From Flavobacteriales bacterium UBA2426 (GTDB lineage: Bacteria; Bacteroidota; Bacteroidia; Flavobacteriales_F; PHOS-HE28), in assembly GCA_002342985.1 (NCBI GenBank), contig DDRC01000129.1:18242-31342 (forward strand): DNA of 13,101 nt, given 5' to 3'. Both the position numbers and the translations under genes were made by a program. Numbering within the stretch: position 1 is the first letter of the stretch; each line of letters begins with the position of its first letter. The notes beneath the pieces are model-generated. The model was given only the letters and a program-made list of their open reading frames with translations. It was not told the origin of the DNA and searched no databases. Shown piece after piece: positions 6,297-13,101 of the stretch.

Positions 6297-9200
6297 ATGC
6301 CCTCTCCCTCCACCGTTCGCCGCCCCATCCGCTACCTCTGGATCCTTGCGCTGATGCTCAGCCTCAGCGGGTCGGCGCAGATCTTCACCATCACGGACGG
6401 GAGCATCACCACCTGCACCGGAGCCATCCTGGACAGCGGTGGTCAGGGTGCGGGCGGCTATGGCAACAACGAGAGCTATACAGCCACCATCTGCCCCGAT
6501 GCACCCGGCCAGGGCATCCACCTGAACTGGGTGACCTTCAACCTGAGCGAGGCCGGCACCGACCCTATCGACAACCTCGCCATCTATGATGGGCCCTCGG
6601 CTGCGGATCCGCTCCTGGGTGTCTTCACAGGCACGTCCATCCAAGGAACGGTGGTTTCCGCTTCACCCACCAATCCCACCGGCTGCCTCACGCTCGTCTT
6701 CACTTCCAACGGCAATGGCACGGGCGTATTCGCGGCCGCCATCAGTTGCGTAACGCCTTGCTTCCCCCCCACCGCGGTGGCCGATGTCGGACAGCCCCTG
6801 CCGGCCTTGGTGTGCCCGGATGAGGTGATCACCTACGATGGTTCCGCCTCCACCGCGGCCGCAGGCTTCACCATCGTCGACTATGCCTGGGACCTGGGAG
6901 ATGGCACCACCGCCTCGGGGCCGATTGTGACCCACTCCTTCTCCAACCCGGGCGCCTACATCGCCCAATTGACGGTGACGGACGACAACGGCTGCGTGAA
7001 TACCCAGACCGTGGATCTTGCGGTGTACGTCGGCACCACGCCCCTCTTCGCCGGGACCACGGAAAGCCTGACGGTGTGCCAAGGCGCCACGGTCGACCTG
7101 GCCGGCGCAGTGCAGCCGGTGACCTGGAGCGCGATGCCCGAGGTGGATTTCGGCGATGGTGTCTATCTGCCGGACAACGTGGGCCAGACCTTCACCAGCC
7201 AGATCGAGTATGGGCTCTTCCCACCTGGCGCGACGCTCACGAATGTGAATGACCTGTGGTCGCTGTGCATTGACATCGAGCACAGCTTCATGGGTGATTT
7301 TGTGATGACGATCACCTGCCCCAATGGGCAGAGCACCATTCTTCACCAGCAAGGCGGAGGAGGCACGAATCTGGGAATCGCCAACCAGGCCGACGGGGGG
7401 AACCCGCAGCCCGGCACATGCTGGAATTACTGCTTCGCACCGAACGCACCGAATGGCACCTGGGCGCAGTCGTCAACGGCAGGCCTGACGACGCCTACGG
7501 CAACCGGCCCCTCATTGACTCCCGGCACGTACTCCTCCGTGCAGCCATTGAATAACCTCGTGGGTTGTCCGCTCAACGGCACATGGACCTTCTCCTTCAC
7601 GGATCTGTGGGGCGCTGACAATGGCTTCCTGTGTTCATGGTACATCGATTTCAACCCCAGCCTCTACCCCGACCTGGTGGACTTCACGCCCACCATCGGC
7701 TTCTTCCCCGACTCGATGGCCTGGAGCGGAGCGGGTGTGACCACCGACCCGAACGACCCCACCTACGCGAGCTTCACGCTCACCGACCCCGGCGTGTACC
7801 CATACACGTTCACGGTAACCGACAATTTCGGGTGCACCTACGACACGACCATCACCGTAACGGTGACGAACGCCCCTGAGGTGGAGGCCACGGCCGTGCT
7901 CGCTTCCACCTGCAGCGAGCCCACCGCCTTGGAGGCGGAAATCGTCGCCTATGCGCCGCCGCCGCCGGATTGCACCTACTCACTCGTTCTCCACGATTCA
8001 TTCGGCGACGGTTGGAACGGCGGCGCCAACGTACAGGTGGTGATCAATGGCGTCTCCACCAGCTACTCGATGCCGCCCGGCGGAAACGACTTCACGGTAT
8101 CGCTGTCCATTCCGTTCGGAGCCACCCTCTCGCTCATCTTCACCGCAGGCACCATCTGGAACAACGAGAACTCGCTGGAGCTGATCAGCAACTCGGGAGC
8201 GATCCTGTACGATTCGCCGAACGGGCCGCCCAGCGGCACGCTCTGGACCGGCACGGGCGATTGCGGGCCGAATGCAGGGCCCGTGGTGTGGCAGTGGACG
8301 CCTGCTGCCAGCGTGGACGACCCCAATGCACAGAACACCGTATCGCAGATCACGCAGACCACCACCTTCGTGGTGCGGGTGTACCCCTTCGGACAGCCTT
8401 GGTGCTTCGGTACCGATACGATCGAGGTGGACCCTCCCTCCTTCCTGGAGAACGACAGCGTAGTGACGCATGTGCGCTGCAATGGCGGACCGGGCGCCAT
8501 CGAGATCATCTCCACCGGCCTGGGAGGGCCTTGGAACTATGACTGGGTGGATGCCAACGGCACCAGCGTGCAGCAGACCGTGGCCTCGCTGGGTGACACG
8601 TTGGAAGCGGCGGCCGGCACCTATACCGTATTCGTCAGCGAAGGCCCGCAGGGCAACGGCTGTGCCGACACCCTTACGGCCACCATCACCGAGCCGCCGC
8701 TGCTCGAATGGGTGACCGTGCCGCAGGATACGACCATCTGCCTCGCCGGCTCGGCCACCCTGGCCGCAACGGCCCAAGGCGGCACGGACCCCGTGCTCCT
8801 GGTCTGGAGCCAAGGGCTCGCCGGCAACGGGCCGCATCAGGTGAGCCCGCCGTCGGGCCCATCGACCTTTGTGGTCCAGGCGGTGGATGCCAATGGCTGC
8901 GCCACCAACGAGGAGTATGTCACGGTCCTGGTGCGGGAGTCGCTGACCTTCACCCCCCTCGAGCCGGATACCGAGTGCTATGGCATCCCGGTGCCCTACG
9001 CGGTGCTCGATGCGGCTGGCGGCGACGGCGCCTATGCCTACGACTGGGGCACCGGTGCCCAGCCGCTGAACGCCACGGAATACCTGCTCACCTGGTCGGA
9101 CAGCATCTGCGTGACCCTCACCGACGGCTGCGAAACACCACCCGTGACGGACTGCGCATGGCTCGAGATCCTGCACACACCGCCCATCGAGCTGACAGCC

Positions 9201-9965
9201 GACACCGTCTTCGGCTGCGCCCCCTTCAGCGTGGGCCTCACGCTCCGCGATACCACCGAGGGCGCATGGATCCAATGGAGCTATGGTGATGGAGCGGTGG
9301 AGATGGACAGCGCCAGCGTGATCCACACCTATGCGAATGCCGGCAATTACACGGTGAACACCGTGATCACATGGCCGAACGGCTGCATCACGGACACGAC
9401 CATCACCGACATGGTGCGCGTGCTCACCGTACCGATCGCCAACATGTACTGGACGCCGCGTCCCGCAACGGTCAACGAGCCCGTGGTGCGCTTCGTGGAC
9501 ACCAGCGTGCCCAATGTGGTGAGCTGGCTGTGGGACTTCGGGGAGCTGGGCACCAGCGAGGAGCAGGACCCCGTAATCGAATTCCCCAGCGATGCAGGCG
9601 GAACCTACCCCGTGATGCTGGTGGTGGCCAATGAGCTGGGGTGCACGGATACGCTCCGTTCGTTCGTCGACGTCGAGGACGAGTTCATGGTGTGGGTGCC
9701 CAATGCATTCACCCCGGATGGCAATGCGCACAACCAGACCTTCTCCGTCAGCGGCAACGACCTCTCCACCGAGGAATACCACCTCATCATCTTCGACCGG
9801 TGGGGACACGAGGTGTTCAACAGCACCGACCTGTTCGAAGCATGGGATGGCACCAGCAAAGGCACCGTGCTTCCCCAAGGCACCTACACCTACCGCCTGA
9901 AGATCCGCGCCCGCAGTTCACGCGAGAAGCGGATCCTGTACGGGCACGTGAGCCTGCTGCGCTGA
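6297..9965 (+). CDS. Large secreted multidomain surface protein, T9SS type B cargo (paralog 2 of 3)
   Basis: The product has 1222 residues from ATG 6297. This start places a normal signal peptide at residues 1-28 (basic RRPIR, then YLWILALMLSLSGSAQ); in-frame ATGs at 6195, 6207 and 6231 would add an implausibly long leader. The first half matches paralog 1 in order and spacing: CUB-like (29-153), PKD (158-248, AWDLGDGT), P-like (252-456, with HSFMGDF, HQQGGGG, DLWGADNGFLCSW), Ig-like (475-524), and the DSFGDGWNGG domain (558-656, intact motif). The second half differs: a WQWTP segment (665-717), SprB-like (720-806), Ig-like (806-882, DTTICLAGSATL), an unassigned beta-rich module (882-959), two PKD domains (960-1046 with WSYGDG; 1047-1128 with WLWDFGE), and CHU_C (1129-1222, NAFTPDGNAHNQTF, IFDRWG, final GHVSLLR). 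T9SS export to the cell surface or medium is expected from CHU_C. No catalytic motif is seen and the ligand is unknown. Confidence 0.9.
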   Translation: MPSPSTVRRPIRYLWILALMLSLSGSAQIFTITDGSITTCTGAILDSGGQGAGGYGNNESYTATICPDAPGQGIHLNWVTFNLSEAGTDPIDNLAIYDGPSAADPLLGVFTGTSIQGTVVSASPTNPTGCLTLVFTSNGNGTGVFAAAISCVTPCFPPTAVADVGQPLPALVCPDEVITYDGSASTAAAGFTIVDYAWDLGDGTTASGPIVTHSFSNPGAYIAQLTVTDDNGCVNTQTVDLAVYVGTTPLFAGTTESLTVCQGATVDLAGAVQPVTWSAMPEVDFGDGVYLPDNVGQTFTSQIEYGLFPPGATLTNVNDLWSLCIDIEHSFMGDFVMTITCPNGQSTILHQQGGGGTNLGIANQADGGNPQPGTCWNYCFAPNAPNGTWAQSSTAGLTTPTATGPSLTPGTYSSVQPLNNLVGCPLNGTWTFSFTDLWGADNGFLCSWYIDFNPSLYPDLVDFTPTIGFFPDSMAWSGAGVTTDPNDPTYASFTLTDPGVYPYTFTVTDNFGCTYDTTITVTVTNAPEVEATAVLASTCSEPTALEAEIVAYAPPPPDCTYSLVLHDSFGDGWNGGANVQVVINGVSTSYSMPPGGNDFTVSLSIPFGATLSLIFTAGTIWNNENSLELISNSGAILYDSPNGPPSGTLWTGTGDCGPNAGPVVWQWTPAASVDDPNAQNTVSQITQTTTFVVRVYPFGQPWCFGTDTIEVDPPSFLENDSVVTHVRCNGGPGAIEIISTGLGGPWNYDWVDANGTSVQQTVASLGDTLEAAAGTYTVFVSEGPQGNGCADTLTATITEPPLLEWVTVPQDTTICLAGSATLAATAQGGTDPVLLVWSQGLAGNGPHQVSPPSGPSTFVVQAVDANGCATNEEYVTVLVRESLTFTPLEPDTECYGIPVPYAVLDAAGGDGAYAYDWGTGAQPLNATEYLLTWSDSICVTLTDGCETPPVTDCAWLEILHTPPIELTADTVFGCAPFSVGLTLRDTTEGAWIQWSYGDGAVEMDSASVIHTYANAGNYTVNTVITWPNGCITDTTITDMVRVLTVPIANMYWTPRPATVNEPVVRFVDTSVPNVVSWLWDFGELGTSEEQDPVIEFPSDAGGTYPVMLVVANELGCTDTLRSFVDVEDEFMVWVPNAFTPDGNAHNQTFSVSGNDLSTEEYHLIIFDRWGHEVFNSTDLFEAWDGTSKGTVLPQGTYTYRLKIRARSSREKRILYGHVSLLR

Positions 9966-10001
9966 ACGCAAGCACTCGTAGGCAAAGCAGCCGTTTCCAT
10001 A

Positions 10002-10015
10002 ACCCCGGCGGGGGT
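10002..10015 (+). terminator. Short GC hairpin after paralog 2, possible weak terminator
   Basis: ACCCC (10002-10006) can pair with GGGGT (10011-10015) around a GGCG loop, 37 bp after the stop codon at 9965. Only GTTCATCC follows, so there is no real T-run. It sits where a terminator would be expected, but the stem is short. The remaining spacer up to 10107 shows no convincing promoter; TACTTTCC at 10064-10071 has two mismatches to TAnnTTTG. Confidence 0.28.
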
Positions 10016-10107
10016 GTTCATCCAATAGTCGCAGGGATGCGTTCGGCGTATTCGGCAAACGGATACTTTCCCAACGCTGGAGCCGCCCTACCCCAGCCCC
10101 CCCTTGG

Positions 10108-13101
10108 ATGAAGACACGCTACCCGGCCGTATCCGCATCCTTCGCATTCCCGATCCTCCTCCGCGCCGCATGTCTGGCCGCGCTGCTCCTTGTCGGGCAG
10201 CGGACGCTTGGGCAGGCCTACCCCATGTTCAATGGCGGTGCCACGGCCTGCACCGGAGCGTTCCTTGACAGCGGCGGGCAGGGCGCTGGCGGCTACTCGA
10301 ATAACGAGAGCCTCACTTACACCTTGTGCCCTGACGCACCCGGAGGCGCCATCTCGCTGAACTTCCTCACCTTCAACCTGAGCACTGCGGGCGCTGCGCC
10401 GATCGATTTCATGGCGATCTACGACGGGAACAGCACCGCTGCCCCGCAGCTGGGCACATGGACCGGCAATGGCCTCCAAGGGCAGGTGGTCTCCGCCTCG
10501 GCCGGGAATTCCACCGGCTGCCTCACCATTGTCTTCCAGTCGAATGGCACGGGCACCGGGGTCTTCGCGGCCTCCATCACCTGCTACCAGCCCTGCGCAC
10601 GTCCCACCGCTGCAGCCACGCACGGCGCAGCCAATCCGCAGCTGATCTGCCCAGGCGAGAGCGTGACCTTCAACAGCGCCGCGTCATCCGCGGCACCCGG
10701 ATTCTCCATCGCCAGCCGGCGTTGGGATTTCGGGGACGGCACCGTGCTCAACAACGCGCCCGCCTCGGTGGCACACACCTATGCGCAGCCTGGCGCCTAC
10801 ACGGCCCAGCTCTATCTGCTCGACAACAACGGATGCGCCAGCACCAACCTCGTCGACCTGGTGACCATGGTGGGCACGGCGCCCACCTTCGGGGGAACGA
10901 ACGGCACCCTGACGGGCTGCGTGGGCGAGACGCTCTGCTTGAATGGCGCGGTGCAGGGCACCACCTGGACGGAATCGCCGGCCCCCAACCTGGGAAGCGG
11001 CGTGTTCCTTCCCGACAATGTGGGCGAGTGCTTCGAGAGCACCATCACCTTCAATCAGTTCCCCCCGGGCTCCACGCTCACGAACGTCAACGGGCTCCTC
11101 TCCATCTGCGTGGACATGGAGCATTCCTTCCTCGGTGACCTGATCATCAACATCATCAGCCCCACGGGCCAGACCGTGACCCTGCACCAACAGGGCGGCG
11201 GCGGCACCTTCCTAGGCATCCCGGTCGACAATGACCTGCAGCCCAACGCGCAAGGGACCTGCTGGAACTACCGCTGGATCCCGACTGCGACGAATGGCAC
11301 CATGGCCGACAACGGACAGGCCACGCTGCCGAGCGGCAACTACGAAAGCCTGAACAGCCTGGCCGGGCTGGTGGGCTCGCAGCTCAATGGCACCTGGACC
11401 TTCCAGGTGTGCGACATGTGGGCCTCGGACAACGGCTTCGTGTGCAATTGGGGCATCGACTTCAATCCTGCGCTCTTCGACGACCTGATCGCATTCACCC
11501 CGGTCTATGGAACTCAATGCGACAGCAGCTATTGGACCGGACCCAACATCACGAGCCAGGGCGCCGACTGCAATCAGGCGTGCGTGACGCCCGTCGCTCC
11601 CGGCAGCTACGACTACGTCTATCATGTGACTGACAACTTCGGCTGCACCTACGACACCACCCTCACGGTGACGATTACGCCGGCCCCGCAGGTGAATGCC
11701 GGACCGGACGCGAGCACCTGCAACACGCCCGTGCAACTTGGAGCGAGCGTGGTCGGCGGCGGATTCCCCACGAATTGCTCCTACACGCTCACGCTGTATG
11801 ACAGCTTCGGCGATGGCTGGACCGGCCTCTTCGGCATTGGGTCGAACGGATCGAGCGTGACCGTAACGGTGAACGGCACCCCGTACAGCTACTGGCTGAA
11901 TGGCGGCTCGCAGGCCAGTGTGGGAATCCCCGTGTCCAGCGGTGCAACCATCGTGGTGAGCTATACGGCCGGTTCGCTCTACAATGGCGAGCAGTCGTTC
12001 ACGCTCTTCAATGGCACGGGCGGCGTGGTGTACGCTTCGCCGCAAGGGCCCGGCAGCGGTCAGCTCTGGAGCGGTGCGGCCAATTGCCCTGGCGGCAATT
12101 TCGTGTACAGCTGGTCTCCTGCAACAGGCCTGAGCGATCCGAACATCGCGAATCCGATTGCCACCGTGGGGGGCACCACGCAATACTGCGTCACGGTCCA
12201 TCAGGTGGGCCACCCCCTCTGCACCAGTGCGGATTGTGTGACCATCACGGTGGACAACCTTGTGGATCCAGGCACCAATGCCAGCGTGGCTGCGTGCAGC
12301 AACGGTGCGGCCATCAACCTCTTCGCGCAGCTTGGCGGAACGCCGACCGCAGGAGGCACCTGGACGGCCCCTGGCGGCGGTGCGCACAGCGGCACTTTCC
12401 AGCCGGGAGCGGACGCTCCCGGCATCTACACCTATACCGTAGGCGGTGCCGGCGCCTGCGGGGCTCCCCAGAGCAGCACAGTGAACGTAACCGTGTATCC
12501 GTTGCCGAATGCCGGCACGAGCACCAGCCTCGCCGTGTGCAGCACCGATGCGGCTCAATCGATGTTCGCCTTGCTGGGTTCCGGCGCGCAGGCCGGCGGG
12601 ACCTGGAGCGGTCCCTCGCCGGTGCCGGGAGGCAGCTACAACCCTGCAACGATGGATCCGGGTGTGTACACCTACACGGTGAATGGTACAGCGCCATGCC
12701 CGAACGCCACCGCAACAGTGACGGTGACGGAAAGCGCACCGCCCAACGCCGGCAGCGATGCCAGCATCACGCTATGCAGCACGAGCGCTCCAGTGGTGAT
12801 GGTAACCCAGCTTGGGGGCAGCCCGGATGGCACCGGCTCCTGGACAGATTCTGGTGGAGGAGCCACCAGCGGCGGTTTTGATCCAGCTGCAGACTTGCCA
12901 GGCATCTACACCTATACGGTAGCCGGGACGGCACCCTGCCCAAATGATTTGGCCACGTTAACCATCACCATCAACGCCCCGCCTGATCCGGGGACCGATG
13001 GCTCAATCGCCCTCTGCGCCACCGATGCGCCCGCCTCGCTCTTCGCGCAGCTCGGAGGTGTGCCTGATGCAGGCGGCACCTGGAGCGGGCCCAGTGCGAT
13101 C
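10108..13101 (+). CDS. Large secreted multidomain surface protein (paralog 3 of 3), 3' end beyond the window
   Basis: The reading frame runs from ATG 10108 through the last base without a stop (998 codons), so the gene is truncated by the window edge. The start gives a signal peptide of about 36 residues (FPILLRAACLAALLLVGQ, ending TLGQ). Domains: CUB-like (37-160, IYDGNS), PKD (165-250, RRWDFGDGT), P-like (260-455, with HSFLGDL, HQQGGGG, DMWASDNGFVCNW), Ig-like (460-540), the DSFGDGW domain (555-655, TGL after the tryptophan instead of NGG), a YSWSPATGLSDP segment (665-715), then tandem ~80-residue repeats from residue 720 to the end. Compared with its two neighbours it has extra cysteines near residues 277, 308, 435, 471, 488 and 492. 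A CHU_C domain would be expected downstream but is not visible here. Function is otherwise as for the neighbours: an inferred T9SS-exported surface protein with no recognisable active site. Confidence 0.88.
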   Translation, partial: MKTRYPAVSASFAFPILLRAACLAALLLVGQRTLGQAYPMFNGGATACTGAFLDSGGQGAGGYSNNESLTYTLCPDAPGGAISLNFLTFNLSTAGAAPIDFMAIYDGNSTAAPQLGTWTGNGLQGQVVSASAGNSTGCLTIVFQSNGTGTGVFAASITCYQPCARPTAAATHGAANPQLICPGESVTFNSAASSAAPGFSIASRRWDFGDGTVLNNAPASVAHTYAQPGAYTAQLYLLDNNGCASTNLVDLVTMVGTAPTFGGTNGTLTGCVGETLCLNGAVQGTTWTESPAPNLGSGVFLPDNVGECFESTITFNQFPPGSTLTNVNGLLSICVDMEHSFLGDLIINIISPTGQTVTLHQQGGGGTFLGIPVDNDLQPNAQGTCWNYRWIPTATNGTMADNGQATLPSGNYESLNSLAGLVGSQLNGTWTFQVCDMWASDNGFVCNWGIDFNPALFDDLIAFTPVYGTQCDSSYWTGPNITSQGADCNQACVTPVAPGSYDYVYHVTDNFGCTYDTTLTVTITPAPQVNAGPDASTCNTPVQLGASVVGGGFPTNCSYTLTLYDSFGDGWTGLFGIGSNGSSVTVTVNGTPYSYWLNGGSQASVGIPVSSGATIVVSYTAGSLYNGEQSFTLFNGTGGVVYASPQGPGSGQLWSGAANCPGGNFVYSWSPATGLSDPNIANPIATVGGTTQYCVTVHQVGHPLCTSADCVTITVDNLVDPGTNASVAACSNGAAINLFAQLGGTPTAGGTWTAPGGGAHSGTFQPGADAPGIYTYTVGGAGACGAPQSSTVNVTVYPLPNAGTSTSLAVCSTDAAQSMFALLGSGAQAGGTWSGPSPVPGGSYNPATMDPGVYTYTVNGTAPCPNATATVTVTESAPPNAGSDASITLCSTSAPVVMVTQLGGSPDGTGSWTDSGGGATSGGFDPAADLPGIYTYTVAGTAPCPNDLATLTITINAPPDPGTDGSIALCATDAPASLFAQLGGVPDAGGTWSGPSAI
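12265..13101 (+). repeat. Tandem ~80-residue Ig-like repeats inside paralog 3
   Basis: Four units begin at 12265, 12508, 12745 and 12985 (steps of 243, 237 and 240 nt, about 80 residues); the fourth is cut by the window edge. Each unit reads roughly [ND][AP]GT..S...C, then QLGG.P..GGTW...GG, then F.P...PGIYTYTV.G..PCP and ends ATVTVT. The units are diverged at DNA level, with only short stretches nearly identical, such as the GGCATCTACACCTATAC stretch in units 1 and 3. Paralog 1 holds a single unit of the same kind at about 4629-4880. Confidence 0.85.

Noticed and set aside
12265..13101. Regular ~240-nt repeats considered as a CRISPR or satellite array
   Set aside because: The repeat period is a whole number of codons, the units are diverged in DNA but conserved as protein, and the frame stays open throughout, so they are protein repeats.

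Overview
The window reads as a chromosomal segment of a GC-rich member of the Bacteroidota, most likely a Flavobacteriales-type environmental bacterium. Several proteins carry the gliding-motility-associated C-terminal domain (CHU_C / TIGR04131, the type B sorting signal of the type IX secretion system, T9SS). The secreted proteins are built from PKD, CUB-like and SprB-like modules. The genes also start without clear Shine-Dalgarno sequences, which is common in this phylum. The exact lineage is inference.

Layout. At 1-224 (minus strand) lies the 5' end of a malate dehydrogenase gene (mdh). A divergent spacer of about 200 bp follows. The plus strand then carries a two-gene unit: an ECF-type RNA polymerase sigma factor (423-1064) and, 13 bp later, a single-pass membrane protein (1078-2337). 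That protein has a short cytoplasmic N-terminus, one transmembrane helix, a Pro/Ala-rich linker, two PKD domains and a CHU_C-like C-terminus. A strong intrinsic terminator at 2359-2392 closes this unit.

Three very large, tandem, co-oriented paralogous surface-protein genes follow: 2481-6146, 6297-9965, and 10108 to beyond the window end. Each begins with a signal peptide and then the same modules in the same order: a CUB-like domain, a PKD domain, a proprotein-convertase P-like domain, a short Ig-like segment, and a domain carrying the signature DSFGDGWNG. After this shared half of roughly 660 residues they diverge. The first has Ig-like, SprB-like and PKD modules plus CHU_C. The second has SprB-like, Ig-like and two PKD modules plus CHU_C. 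The third has a tandem array of ~80-residue repeats that runs off the window.

Working model (inference): the sigma factor and the membrane protein form a regulatory pair, with the membrane protein acting as an anti-sigma-like sensor. Its periplasmic part resembles the domains of the T9SS cargo encoded directly downstream. The three large proteins would be exported by Sec, then T9SS, and displayed or released as adhesins or matrix proteins. No RNA genes, CRISPR arrays, insertion sequences or phage genes were seen.
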